A DNA stretch of 64,000 nucleotides from Ruminiclostridium papyrosolvens DSM 2782. Its GTDB lineage: Bacteria > Bacillota > Clostridia > Acetivibrionales > DSM-1351. The notes under the pieces were generated by a model that was given only the letters and a program-made list of their open reading frames with translations, was not told the DNA's origin and did no database searches. The DNA lies in assembly GCF_029318685.1 (NCBI RefSeq), contig NZ_CP119677.1, positions 744,001 to 808,000 on the forward strand, written 5' to 3'. Below, piece after piece: positions 43,194 through 53,004 of this stretch (positions are counted from its first letter, which is position 1; every line of letters begins with the position of its first letter). Made by a program: the position numbers and the translations under genes.

Positions 43194-44561
43194 TTATTTG
43201 CCTATATATTTTTTCCTATGTATTGGGAAATACAAGGACACTGAAGTTCCATGTCCTACATTGCTTGATATTTCTAAGAAGCCGTTATGCTTTTTCATTA
43301 CATTATAGCAGTAGGAAAGGCCAAGACCAAAATTTGAATCTTTGTTCTTAGTGGTAAAGAATGGTAAAATTACACTTGAAATTTTATTAGAGGGTATTCC
43401 AATTCCCGTATCTTGAATTTTTATGAAAATAAATTTTTTACTAGTACCCGTTGAAACTCTTATTTCACCATTTTCTCCAATGGCCTCAATGGAGTTTCTG
43501 AGTACATTATTTATTACTTCTATTGTATGTGTTTCATCGCAAAGAAGCTGGATATTGCTGTCGTAATTCTTGAAAATATCGATACTGGCTTGTTTTATAT
43601 CAATTTCATTTAAATTGATTGCAGAGTCAATTATATCTTTAAGAGATACTAATTTTTTACTTAATATAATATCCCTTGTGTTTTTCATTGTTCTATTCAT
43701 CAAATTGGATAAATGCGAAAGTGAGTTTCTAATAATTATAACGCTTTTTTCTATAATATCATTCTGCGTGATGTTGTTTTCTTGTATGGAATCAGCACAC
43801 ATAGAAATCTTTGAAATTTCACTTTTCAATGAATGATTAATTATACTGATTCCCGGATAAGCAGGTTTCATTGAAGTTTCAATATCTTTTTTTTCAATTT
43901 TGATTTTTATTCCCATAATCCCATGCTTCATAGCTAAAAATATAGCAATGAGCACTGAAACGAAAGCAATTAAATCATGATAATTCCAGATTGAGAAGTT
44001 CTTACAAAGTACCAGAATATAGTCTGTATAGACTGTTAGGGAGGTTCCCGGAATCAAAGTGATGCAGACAATAAGAGCTTCTGCTTTTATATCGGCTTTT
44101 ATATAGGAGTAAATAAGGAATGAATTGGATAATATTATATAAATGCCGGCCCATACTACAATAATTATCAAACTGGGATTTACCTTGGGGTAGACATTAA
44201 AGATGAGGTAAAAAAGTATGATTGGCATTAAAAAAATAAGATAAATTTTTCTTTTATGCTTTAAAAAAAATGCATTTGCGGACAGGGCGTGGGTCATGCT
44301 AAACATTAAAAAGGAATATGGAAAGAAATAAAAAGAATAGGTATCAAGGAGATAGAGCGGTAAATATTTCACACTTGAGGATTTAAAGTATTCTTTCGGA
44401 AGCATATTGCTGCCAAAAGTTTCTTTTACATAATGAGCTACCAGTCCGCCAATAACACAAGTAAACAGTGCAAAGCATATCCATCGATACTTACTATCTT
44501 TTGGATTTAAACTTAGAAATATAAGACCAAATACCAGCATTAATGAATATACGATAAACAC
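43194..44561 (-). CDS. Membrane sensor histidine kinase
   Basis: 455 aa. Residues 1-215 hold about seven transmembrane helices (7TM-type sensor). A short H-box follows (SIINHSLKSEISKI, His near residue 248). The HATPase has N-box VINNVLRNSIEAIGE, G1 IQDTGIGIPS, F-box LPFFTTK and G2 NFGLGLSYC. No HAMP or PAS domain is seen. It works with the response regulator transcribed just before it; the signal may be a hydrophobic ligand or peptide, which is inference from the 7TM type. Confidence 0.85.
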   Translation of the reverse strand: MFIVYSLMLVFGLIFLSLNPKDSKYRWICFALFTCVIGGLVAHYVKETFGSNMLPKEYFKSSSVKYLPLYLLDTYSFYFFPYSFLMFSMTHALSANAFFLKHKRKIYLIFLMPIILFYLIFNVYPKVNPSLIIIVVWAGIYIILSNSFLIYSYIKADIKAEALIVCITLIPGTSLTVYTDYILVLCKNFSIWNYHDLIAFVSVLIAIFLAMKHGIMGIKIKIEKKDIETSMKPAYPGISIINHSLKSEISKISMCADSIQENNITQNDIIEKSVIIIRNSLSHLSNLMNRTMKNTRDIILSKKLVSLKDIIDSAINLNEIDIKQASIDIFKNYDSNIQLLCDETHTIEVINNVLRNSIEAIGENGEIRVSTGTSKKFIFIKIQDTGIGIPSNKISSVILPFFTTKNKDSNFGLGLSYCYNVMKKHNGFLEISSNVGHGTSVSLYFPIHRKKYIGK

Positions 44562-44581
44562 AGTCCATGCCTCTTAACTCT

Positions 44582-45220
44582 TTAAGATTTGTTTTTGTAA
44601 AAACCTCTCATAGTTATTTTTTCAACGGCTTCCTTACTACTGCTTACCCCAAATTTTTTAATTATTTTATTGATTTGACATCGCAGAGTTCCCTGTGATT
44701 TATATAGAATTTTTGCAATTTTTGACTGAGTATATCCTTGTTGTATTAAATTTATGATTTCTCTTTCGGATTTGGTTAGAATATCCAGCATTTTCTCCTC
44801 TTGTTGTTTTGCAAAGCTTTTAGCAAGTATTTCAGTGGGGCAGCACCGATTAAAAACAGTTCTTATTGTGTAGGGAATTTGCTTATAATCGGTTTTAAGG
44901 ACATAATTTATTGCACCTGCAGTAAAAGAATCAATTATTGACTTTTCTTCATTCAAACATGTAAGCATAATTATTTTTAAGTTTTCATAGAGATGTAAAA
45001 TTTCAGCTGCTATGTATATTCCATCGTATTTGTTTTGATTTAAAATAATATCTAAAAGCACTATGTCAATATCTTTTCTCTCTTGCAATAGTTCACTCAA
45101 ATCCTGGCGGTTTACGGCGGTTCCTACAATTGATATATCTTCACAACTATTTAAATACAATTTTATAGATTCAATCCAGTCTATATCGTCGTCAAGTATT
45201 GCAATTTTTATTTTACACAT
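44582..45220 (-). CDS. NarL/LuxR-type response regulator
   Basis: 212 aa. The receiver has acidic pocket LDDDIDW, phospho-acceptor Asp in DIVLLDIIL, and conserved Lys in YVLKTDY. The C-terminal LuxR HTH reads LTKSEREIINLIQQGYTQSK followed by IAKILYKSQGTLRCQINKII. The gene lies 20 bases before the kinase gene and is divergent from the glycoside cluster, so that cluster is a plausible target. Confidence 0.88.
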   Translation of the reverse strand: MCKIKIAILDDDIDWIESIKLYLNSCEDISIVGTAVNRQDLSELLQERKDIDIVLLDIILNQNKYDGIYIAAEILHLYENLKIIMLTCLNEEKSIIDSFTAGAINYVLKTDYKQIPYTIRTVFNRCCPTEILAKSFAKQQEEKMLDILTKSEREIINLIQQGYTQSKIAKILYKSQGTLRCQINKIIKKFGVSSSKEAVEKITMRGFYKNKS

Positions 45221-45404
45221 AACATGAAGTTTGACTCCTTCTTAATATACTAATAAATACAAATAAATACTAATATATACACAATATAGCATATGTTGGT
45301 TAATTTTGTAATCATCCAAATTCATAAATTATGACTTTCCGGTTTAAATTTGTAAGGCACACTTAAAAATATAATATTCATGGGGGGTATATAAAAAATA
45401 TATG

Positions 45405-45433
45405 TTACATTTTGGAAATTTTACTTATATAAT
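45405..45433 (+). promoter_or_regulatory. Promoter of the glycoside cluster
   Basis: TTACAT (45405-45410), a 17-base spacer, TATAAT (45428-45433), 78 bases before the first GT gene. The weak -35 would suit activator control. Confidence 0.6.
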
Positions 45434-45511
45434 TTGTTTATCGAAAACACCTGATTGCGTTTGGTGTTGAATGGACGTAAGTCCAGAAAAGTCAGGTTAG
45501 GTGGATCAATT

Positions 45512-47020
45512 ATGGATATTATTAATATAGTCTCAGCTTGTGATAATAATTATGCCCAGCATCTGGGAGTAATGATAACATCTCTTTTGGAGAATACGGC
45601 AGTAAGAGAAAATGTGGATTTTTTTGTGATAGATGGAGGCATCAGTAGTCGGAATAAGGAATGTCTGCGTGCTTGTGTTGAAAAGTATGGCTCACGAATT
45701 AGATTTTTAGAACTTAAACCTGAATTGTATCAGGATTTTAAAACACAATCATACTTTGGCTATGTGACATATTTTCGCATATTTATACCTGAAATTGTTG
45801 AGGCTTCGGTCAGGAAAGTCATATACCTTGATTGTGATATAGTCATTAAAGGTGACATCCGCAAACTATGGGAAAATGACATTTCCGAATACTTTGTGGC
45901 GGCGGTTGAGGATGTTGGCATTGATATTGGCGGAAATTTCGCAACCATGGTGAAAAAACACATTGGTATTCCGAGAAAAGGTAAATATTTTAATGCCGGG
46001 GTTTTATTAATTAATCTGGACAAATGGCGGGCTGACAAAACTACTGAGACAATAAGAAAATACTTGATTGAAAACAGGGAAAAAATATACTTTGCGGATC
46101 AGGATGGTCTAAATGCTGTTTTCAAAGACAGATGGCTGAAATTACCCATAGAGTGGAATCAACAGGCGGATATTCTGGAGCTTTTAAAAAGAAATAGAAT
46201 TGACAGGCCTGACGTGATGAAGGCGGCTCTCAATCCCATGATTATTCACTATACAAAGCAGGTTAAGCCATGGCAATATAAAGATTGTCATCCATTAAAG
46301 GAGGAATATCACAGGTATCTTCGCCTAACTCCATGGAATGATACTGCTCCAAAGGTTACTATTGTAGATGTACTTGGAAAATTCCTTGGGAAGACTCCGA
46401 TTGGAAGGGGTTTCTACCTGTATAAGAAGAAAATTAGAGATTACTTTATTATAGACAAGAGTTATTTTTCGGATAAATTGGTTGAATCCAAATTATTCAA
46501 GCTGATATACTCTTTGCTTTTTCCATTAATTTACACATATCTAAGACTTTTCTCAAGGCTTACGGTCCGTTCTTATTACATCCAAAATGAAAAACCTGCG
46601 GAAAATATAGCATCTGCCCTGGGAAGGCTGATTTGTGCAGCTCTTATTCCTGTCAGGTACACAATTCCTCGAGCCTTGAAGGAAGCCTCCCGAAAATACG
46701 CACTCTCTGATAAGTATACATGCCCCTGTTGTGGCTACAAATCATTTACAAAAGAGGCAATAGAGTCACATGAAGCCTGTAGAGTCTGCTACTGGGAGTA
46801 TGACTCCCAACAGCATGAAAATCCCTATTTTGACGGAGGCGCAAATGAAGTATCTCTGGTGCAGGCTCAGCATAATTTCATCCAGTTTGGGGCGACGGAA
46901 AGAAGGTTTACACATTTAATTTATTATTATAACCACGCACCATATTTGTTTTACAAAAAGGATAAGAACTGGCATCTTGTAGCCGGAAACTTAATGGAAA
47001 AGCAGAATCAGGGATATTAA
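45512..47020 (+). CDS. GT8 glycosyltransferase with C-terminal CPCC zinc-type domain (1)
   Basis: 502 aa from the ATG at 45512. Residues 1-275 are a GT8 (galactosyltransferase/LgtC-like) domain: NIVSACDNNYAQHLGVMITS, metal-binding DxD in VIYLDCDIVIKGD, FNAGVLLINL and ADQDGLNAVF. A hydrophobic helical stretch follows, then a C-terminal CPCC domain: TCPCCGYKSFTKEAIES, CRVCYWEYDSQQ, with GANEVSLVQAQHNF. It is paralogous to 54041. It transfers a sugar from an NDP-sugar, probably NDP-hexose or the heptose made by this cluster. The CPCC fusion is unusual and may bind the acceptor or a partner. Confidence 0.82.
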   Translation: MDIINIVSACDNNYAQHLGVMITSLLENTAVRENVDFFVIDGGISSRNKECLRACVEKYGSRIRFLELKPELYQDFKTQSYFGYVTYFRIFIPEIVEASVRKVIYLDCDIVIKGDIRKLWENDISEYFVAAVEDVGIDIGGNFATMVKKHIGIPRKGKYFNAGVLLINLDKWRADKTTETIRKYLIENREKIYFADQDGLNAVFKDRWLKLPIEWNQQADILELLKRNRIDRPDVMKAALNPMIIHYTKQVKPWQYKDCHPLKEEYHRYLRLTPWNDTAPKVTIVDVLGKFLGKTPIGRGFYLYKKKIRDYFIIDKSYFSDKLVESKLFKLIYSLLFPLIYTYLRLFSRLTVRSYYIQNEKPAENIASALGRLICAALIPVRYTIPRALKEASRKYALSDKYTCPCCGYKSFTKEAIESHEACRVCYWEYDSQQHENPYFDGGANEVSLVQAQHNFIQFGATERRFTHLIYYYNHAPYLFYKKDKNWHLVAGNLMEKQNQGY

Positions 47021-47047
47021 TTTAAAAGCTATCTGGGGGAATAGAAA

Positions 47048-49072
47048 ATGGAAGCTAAAAAGCAGATAAAATATTGTATTATAACAAATGATGATGATAT
47101 GCATACTCAAAAAAAAGAAATAGAAGCTGTCGGGTTCTATCAGTGGCTGAATGTATTCCAAGGACATATTTTCAAGGCAGGCCAAATAATAAGCCGTCTC
47201 AAAGACACTGATTTTGATATAATTCATGTACAATTAACACCAGAAAACCTTCCTGTTATACATTCAATAAGGGGCAGAATCGGTTATAGGTCAAAGACCA
47301 AGCTTGTTGTCAGTATGGATATTCCGGTAAAATGCTGGAAAAAATACTTCATTGATTTTTTAGAATTGACTGATGCTGTACAAAAAGCGGATTTTGTTTT
47401 TGCAACGGAATACAGCATATCAAGAAGACTGGAAGCATTAACAGGCGCACAGGTATATGAACTGGCATACCCGGCAGATATACAAAAAATCAAGACATAC
47501 TGCTCCGGGAATAATTCTCAAAAAAATAAGTATATAAATGTTATACATTCAGGCAAGCTAAATAACCTTTTCAGGGTTAAGAGGTTTGTAAAGAAATATA
47601 ATATGAGGCTCAGGGTGGTTTTTTATAAGAACGGGAACAAAAAATTAATTCGGAAATTAATGAAATATAATATTGAAACTGTTCAATGCAATAACGAAGA
47701 GGAATACTGCAAAGCATTAAATGAAAGTGCAGCACTTATAGATACCAATAGGTATCCCAACTATGGTAAGAGCATTATTTATGCTGCTGCCATGGGGATA
47801 ATAGTAATCGGGAATCAATTATCGGATGCATCCAGACGCTGCTATCCCTTTACATGGACCAAAAGAAATTTACTGACAGCATTAAAAGTAGTGTTAGATA
47901 TGCAAAAACATAACGGTGAAATGCTGAATTTCGTTTCAGAGAACGCACGTTCAAAAGTAGAATGTTACAATTGGTATAATATAGGAGAACGCTTTCTTCA
48001 GATGCTTTCCGGTAAGACTCAAGACAAAAAATTCTTAAAGCATGTCCGTAATTTCGGCACCGACCCTGACAGAACTGTATTTTACAGAGATATCCCTCAC
48101 ATGTTTGGAGACAAAGCCATTAATTTGGAAAAGAATGAGTTGGCTGTGGTTTGTCTTCTCAAAGACGGAATGGATTATTTGGAAGATTTTTTGGAGCATT
48201 ATAATAATCTGGGGGTAAAACATTTTGTATTTATTGATGATAATTCTACCGATGGTACCGTAGAGTTTCTAAAAGGCAAACCCAATGTTACCGTTTATCA
48301 GGTAAATATAAAGCCTTCTATGGTATATGAAAGTGAAATAAGGAGAGCCATTATACAGAGCCTCTTTGATAACTGCTGGTGTCTGTGCGTGGATGTGGAT
48401 GAGCTGTTTGACTACCCCTATTCTGATAGGATTTCTCTGGCACAATTTTTAGACTATCTTAACAAAAACGAATATACCGCAGTTGTTGCCTATATGCTGG
48501 ATATGTTTTCAAAAAACAGCAGGGTTTTAGATACGAACTATACAGATCGACTTGCAGATAAATATTGTTATTATGATATTTCTCAAGTCAAAAAGGGAAA
48601 ATATTTTAAGCACAACCTCAACTTTTGCAACTATAACGTACTTTCGGACAAGGGAATGAAATATTATTACGGAGGTATACGCAGAAAGCTGTTTGGAAAA
48701 ATCGTAATCAATAAAAAGGAAATTCCTCGTTATTTACTGATAAAGCATCCGTTGATGTTCATAGACCGTAAAATTGAGCCCATAACAAATCCTCATTTTT
48801 GTAACAAAGCACATATCGCAGATGTAAATGGACTTTTAAAACACTATAAATTCACAGATTCATTTATAGACAAGCTTAATGCAGAGCGGGATTACAGTTT
48901 TTTCGGAAGAATAGAGCACAATGAGTACTCGAAAATACTGCAAGGGAAAGAAAACATAAATTTCTATTCTAGTGATTCAAAAAAATTGGAGGATATGGAA
49001 TATTTAATTAAATCACACTTTTTACAGGTTTCGGGGAGATACTTGAATTATGTAAAGCAACAGGGGACTTAG
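47048..49072 (+). CDS. Two-domain glycosyltransferase (GT4-like plus GT2/GT92-like)
   Basis: 674 aa; GGGGGAATAGAAA before the ATG. The first ~330 residues look like a GT-B (GT4-like) fold: FDIIHVQLTPENLPVIHSIR and YGKSIIYAAAMGIIVIGNQL. The second half (from about residue 360) is a GT-A domain: VVCLLKDGMDYLEDFLEHYN, FIDDNSTDGT and CVDVDELFDYP with DVDELF as the metal site. Having two active domains in one chain suggests two successive sugar transfers. Genes on both sides are co-directional. Confidence 0.78.
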   Translation: MEAKKQIKYCIITNDDDMHTQKKEIEAVGFYQWLNVFQGHIFKAGQIISRLKDTDFDIIHVQLTPENLPVIHSIRGRIGYRSKTKLVVSMDIPVKCWKKYFIDFLELTDAVQKADFVFATEYSISRRLEALTGAQVYELAYPADIQKIKTYCSGNNSQKNKYINVIHSGKLNNLFRVKRFVKKYNMRLRVVFYKNGNKKLIRKLMKYNIETVQCNNEEEYCKALNESAALIDTNRYPNYGKSIIYAAAMGIIVIGNQLSDASRRCYPFTWTKRNLLTALKVVLDMQKHNGEMLNFVSENARSKVECYNWYNIGERFLQMLSGKTQDKKFLKHVRNFGTDPDRTVFYRDIPHMFGDKAINLEKNELAVVCLLKDGMDYLEDFLEHYNNLGVKHFVFIDDNSTDGTVEFLKGKPNVTVYQVNIKPSMVYESEIRRAIIQSLFDNCWCLCVDVDELFDYPYSDRISLAQFLDYLNKNEYTAVVAYMLDMFSKNSRVLDTNYTDRLADKYCYYDISQVKKGKYFKHNLNFCNYNVLSDKGMKYYYGGIRRKLFGKIVINKKEIPRYLLIKHPLMFIDRKIEPITNPHFCNKAHIADVNGLLKHYKFTDSFIDKLNAERDYSFFGRIEHNEYSKILQGKENINFYSSDSKKLEDMEYLIKSHFLQVSGRYLNYVKQQGT

Positions 49073-49125
49073 TTTTCAATTTTAATATTATTCAAAAATA
49101 TATTTAATAGGAAGGGAGCATCAAA

Positions 49126-50277
49126 GTGACAAAAACAATTGAAGCTTATCTCACGAAAGCATCAAAACTTACAGCTTCCGTTGAGCAATCCGCTTTTTAT
49201 ACTATTTTAGATGAAATTAAGCGAGTTTTAAAGAGAAGGCATACTGTATTTATTATCGGTAATGGCACAAGTGCTGCTACAGCCTGTCATTTTGCAAATG
49301 ACTTAATGAAAAATGCAGGAGGGATAATAGCCGGCAAGCTTGGATTTGGTATTAAAGTCATTGCACTACCGGAGAATATGCCATTTTTCACGGCAGTATC
49401 CAACGACATATGTTTGGAGCAGACATATACTCAATATCTGCGTGCGTATGCTTCGGCAGGTGATCTGGTTATGATATTTTCTTCCGGTACTCCACACAGA
49501 AATTTGATAGAAGCAGCAAAATTCAGTTATACAAGGGGGCTGCGAGTTGTTTCAATTACAGGGCAAGTACCGGGGACACTGGAAGAAAACTCCCATGTGC
49601 TGTATCACATTGGGAGCAGTATACCGGAACATGTTGAAGACATGCAGGAATTTTTGTGCCATAGTTGGGCAATCCTGCTGCGGGAAGAACTCACCCAGCC
49701 GGTAGTATTTCTTGACAGGGATGGAGTTATCAATGAGGACAGACCTGATTACATAAAGAGCTGGAATGAATTTAATTTTCTTCCCGGAGTGGCAGATGCA
49801 ATTAACAAGCTTAATGAAAAAGGTTATGCAGTAGTAGTCGTAACGAATCAGTCTGCAATTGGGCAAAAAATTATCAGTGAAGAAACGTTGGAGGAAATTC
49901 ATAAAAGAATGTGCGAAGCTTTGTTACAACAAGGTGCAATTATCAGCAAAATATACTATTGCCCACATACCTCCTCTGAAAACTGTACTTGCCGAAAACC
50001 GCAAAACGGATTGATTACAAAGGCATTTGATGAACTGCCGTTGGATATGGAAAATGGCATTTTAATAGGAGACAGGCTTACAGATATCGAAGCAGGTCTT
50101 AAATCTTCACTTACCACAATTTTATTGACACACGGCCGGAAGCACCGGGACATTATAAAGGCAACACCCCATTATTCGGCAAGGGATTTGACAGGGGCAG
50201 TTCAGTTAATACTTAGTGATGAATTCAAACCAAATATCAATAAGGAGGGGATATGCAAAGTAAGTCAGTTATTATGA
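49126..50277 (+). CDS. GmhA-GmhB fusion: sedoheptulose-7-P isomerase and heptose bisphosphatase
   Basis: 383 aa from GTG 49126 (GGAAGGGAG). The N-terminal SIS domain (FIIGNGTSAATACHFANDLM, FSSGTPHRNLIEAA) resembles phosphoheptose isomerase GmhA. The C-terminal HAD phosphatase (VVFLDRDGVINEDRPDYIK, VVTNQSAIGQKI, zinc loop CPHTSSENCTCRKPQ, LIGDRLTDIEAG) is GmhB-like. Together they catalyse the first and third steps from sedoheptulose 7-phosphate to heptose 1-phosphate. GmhB can be specific for alpha or beta anomers. The fusion is uncommon. Confidence 0.85.
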   Translation: MTKTIEAYLTKASKLTASVEQSAFYTILDEIKRVLKRRHTVFIIGNGTSAATACHFANDLMKNAGGIIAGKLGFGIKVIALPENMPFFTAVSNDICLEQTYTQYLRAYASAGDLVMIFSSGTPHRNLIEAAKFSYTRGLRVVSITGQVPGTLEENSHVLYHIGSSIPEHVEDMQEFLCHSWAILLREELTQPVVFLDRDGVINEDRPDYIKSWNEFNFLPGVADAINKLNEKGYAVVVVTNQSAIGQKIISEETLEEIHKRMCEALLQQGAIISKIYYCPHTSSENCTCRKPQNGLITKAFDELPLDMENGILIGDRLTDIEAGLKSSLTTILLTHGRKHRDIIKATPHYSARDLTGAVQLILSDEFKPNINKEGICKVSQLL

Positions 50278-50363
50278 AACCCGGATTGAGTGGTTAGCAG
50301 ACAACAGTAGTATCTCAGCTCATTGCTGCAGAGGTGCACGATGATGAAAAGGGAGGAGAGATT

Positions 50364-51353
50364 TTGGTTATTTCAAAAACACCGCTAAGAATTAGCTTTT
50401 TTGGCGGAGGTACTGATATGCAACAGTTCTGGAGGGAAGAAGAAGGGTGTGTTCTTAGCTGCTCTATAAACAAATACATCCATGTCATTGTTAATAAAAG
50501 CTTTGACCGGTTAATACACATTAAATATTTTGAACAAGAGGATGTTGATTCCATAGATAAAATAAAACATGATTTGGTACGTGAAACAATGCGTAAAGCG
50601 GGAATTAAAGGTGGAGTCGAAGTTGTGATTCTATCGGATATCCCTCATACCGGGAGTGGTTTAGGGTCTTCCAGCACTTTAACAGTGGGACTGCTTAATG
50701 CATTCTATACATATTGCGGAAAGAAGGTTTCTAAAGAGATCTTGGCGCAGCAGGCATGCGAAATTGAAATTGATATCCTTGGCAAGCCTATCGGAAAACA
50801 GGATCAATATATAGCTGCATATGGGGGATTGAACAAAATAGTATTTAAACCCAATGGGAGTGTACAGGTGCAACAAGTTGAACCTATATATAACATGTTA
50901 CCGGCTTTACGAAAGTATTTACTGTTGTTCTATACCGGAATCGGACATAAATCAGAAGATATTCTTGAAGAACAAACAAGACTTATTACCCACACAAGGC
51001 CTGTTTTGAGGAAAATAAAAGAACAGGTTAATGATGCTTTGAAAATTTTGTCCGGGGAAGACCTTGAGAAACTGGGAACATTAATGCAGGAGGGTTGGAG
51101 ATTAAAATGCCAACTTGCAAGCAAAATAAGCAACAACTTTCTTAACGAGTTAATTGAAAGAGCTTTCAAGGCAGGGGCTATGGGTGCAAAGATTACAGGG
51201 GCAGGTGGAGGCGGATTCCTTCTCCTTATCTGCAAACCGGAATTACAGGATTCTGTTCGCAATAAACTGGGTGATTTAAAAGAATTCAGCTTCGATTTGG
51301 AAGCAGGTGGAACCGAGATATTGATGGATAGTGAAAACTTGCGGTTTGCATAA
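50364..51353 (+). CDS. HddA-like heptose-7-phosphate kinase (GHMP family)
   Basis: About 329 aa from TTG 50364 (GGGAGGAG, 5-base gap); the GTG at 50334 lacks a site. The N-terminus ISKTPLRISFFGGGTDM is characteristic of HddA and related D-glycero-D-manno-heptose 7-phosphate 1-kinases. The GHMP ATP motif is GSGLGSSSTLTVGLLNAF, and the C-terminal GAKITGAGGGGFLLLICKP is present. It makes heptose 1,7-bisphosphate, the GmhB substrate. Confidence 0.87.
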   Translation: MVISKTPLRISFFGGGTDMQQFWREEEGCVLSCSINKYIHVIVNKSFDRLIHIKYFEQEDVDSIDKIKHDLVRETMRKAGIKGGVEVVILSDIPHTGSGLGSSSTLTVGLLNAFYTYCGKKVSKEILAQQACEIEIDILGKPIGKQDQYIAAYGGLNKIVFKPNGSVQVQQVEPIYNMLPALRKYLLLFYTGIGHKSEDILEEQTRLITHTRPVLRKIKEQVNDALKILSGEDLEKLGTLMQEGWRLKCQLASKISNNFLNELIERAFKAGAMGAKITGAGGGGFLLLICKPELQDSVRNKLGDLKEFSFDLEAGGTEILMDSENLRFA

Positions 51354-51382
51354 AAGTAATCGAGAGAAAAGAGGTAAATGCA

Positions 51383-51934
51383 ATGACCTTGTCAACAATG
51401 ATTGAAGACTTTAAAAAGCCTTTACATGCCATAGAACAAGTGCAAATTGAGAATTCTGCCCGGTATGTTCTGGAGGCATTGAAAAAAAACTGTAGTGTTT
51501 TTATTTGCGGAAATGGAGGAAGCGGTGCTAATGCCAATTTGTTTGCCGCTTCCATGTCAAAAATTGTAATGGATAGCTGTAATATTCGTGTAATAAGCTT
51601 AAATTCCAATATGGCAATCATTACTCATGTGGCTGAAAGTATGAATTATATTAATATATTCAGCAAGCAAATTGCAAACCTGGCACATGACTCAGACCTG
51701 CTGATTGCCATAAGCGGAAGCGGGAATTCTCCAAACATTTTGGAGGCAGTAGCCACTGCGAAGGCCTTGGGAATGTATACTATAGGTTTAACCGGGATGG
51801 GTGGCGGAAAGCTGTCTTCCATGGTGGATTTCCCAATTGCCGTGAATTCAGACAGCATGGAAATAATTGAAACAATACATACCGTGATTCTCCATGCCAT
51901 TTCTGTCTGGGTGGCGGAAAAGGTAGCCGAATGA
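51383..51934 (+). CDS. SIS-domain phosphoheptose isomerase (GmhA-like, second copy)
   Basis: 183 aa; AGAGGTAAATG before the ATG. Motifs VFICGNGGSGANANLFAASM and AISGSGNSPNILEAVATAKA are typical of GmhA (D-sedoheptulose 7-phosphate isomerase). It duplicates the function of the N-terminal half of the 49126 protein, so one copy may have a different substrate or be regulatory. It lies 29 bases after the kinase gene. Confidence 0.85.
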   Translation: MTLSTMIEDFKKPLHAIEQVQIENSARYVLEALKKNCSVFICGNGGSGANANLFAASMSKIVMDSCNIRVISLNSNMAIITHVAESMNYINIFSKQIANLAHDSDLLIAISGSGNSPNILEAVATAKALGMYTIGLTGMGGGKLSSMVDFPIAVNSDSMEIIETIHTVILHAISVWVAEKVAE

Positions 51935-51965
51935 AAATGTCATTTTCGATATCATGGAGGTAAAT

Positions 51966-52976
51966 GTGAATACAGATTATGAAAAAGGTACTGCAACCTT
52001 TGTAATGGCACATTGGAGTCAAAACCACGAAGAAAGCAGGGAACATCTGAAACAAGCCGTAGATGGAATACTAAGCCAAACCAACGATAATTGGCAAATT
52101 GTTATTGTGGACGATTTGTCTCCTTCCCTTGAAGCCAGAGAATACTTAAAAAAAATAAAAGAGCTTAAACCTGAAAAGATTCATCTAATATTTAAAGCAA
52201 CAAACGATGGACCGGGTATAAGCCGTAATATTGGTATTGAATGGGCATATAAAAATAATTCGCCTATTATCCTCTTCAATGATGCTGATGATGTATCCCA
52301 CCCAAAAAGACTGGATACTGTCAGAAGAATTTTTATGGGAGACCCCGAAGCCGGAGTTGTATATTCTACATTCAAAGTGATTGACGAAAATATGAAACCT
52401 GTTCCGGATAAAGCGTTGACTCCTTCCATACTTGAAATTCTTGAAGGGCACAGGGAGAACCCGGTGCAAGGAAAAGATGCGTGGATACAAATAGGTACTG
52501 TTAAGGGATATACCAATCTTACTTCATCAACGGCTGTAAAAACCCAGATAGCATATAAATATCCCTTCCCGGAAGTTATAGTATCAGAAGATCAGCATGC
52601 ATGGCTAAGGTATTCTGCAGGAGGAGGAAAGTTTGTATATGCCGCAGATATTCCCTCATTATATAGAATTCCTCAAGGCATTTCTACAGCTTCCCGGGCA
52701 AGGAGAGAAGACTTCTATTCAGAGAAAGCTGTTGTTGACACAGATGGCTTTTTAGAGGCAATCAGAATTTATGACAAAGCCATAGGTCTATGTCCTGAAG
52801 ACAGGGACAGCCTATTGATAAAATTTTATCTTAAACTGGCTGAGACACTTGGAAGAGAAGACCAAAACAGTTTAGCCAGAGCTCAAGTTGTCAAAGCTGC
52901 CGGGATTTCAAGAATCAAGACTGAGGAACAGATAGCTCTGAGGGGATTGCAGAGCCATCTATGGGCTAAAATATAA
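51966..52976 (+). CDS. Family 2 glycosyltransferase
   Basis: 336 aa from GTG 51966 (GGAGG, 5-base gap). It has a GT-A fold: AVDGILSQTNDNWQIVIVDD, DGPGISRNIGIEWAYKN and the metal site FNDADDVSHPKRLD. The acceptor region has SEDQHAWLRYSAGGGKFVYA. There is no membrane helix. A C-terminal helical tail (EDRDSLLIKFYLKLAETLG) resembles a TPR-like unit. It probably transfers the cluster sugar to the growing glycoside. Confidence 0.82.
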   Translation: MNTDYEKGTATFVMAHWSQNHEESREHLKQAVDGILSQTNDNWQIVIVDDLSPSLEAREYLKKIKELKPEKIHLIFKATNDGPGISRNIGIEWAYKNNSPIILFNDADDVSHPKRLDTVRRIFMGDPEAGVVYSTFKVIDENMKPVPDKALTPSILEILEGHRENPVQGKDAWIQIGTVKGYTNLTSSTAVKTQIAYKYPFPEVIVSEDQHAWLRYSAGGGKFVYAADIPSLYRIPQGISTASRARREDFYSEKAVVDTDGFLEAIRIYDKAIGLCPEDRDSLLIKFYLKLAETLGREDQNSLARAQVVKAAGISRIKTEEQIALRGLQSHLWAKI

Positions 52977-53004
52977 ATTTATTTACATAAAGGCAGGTAT
53001 TATT

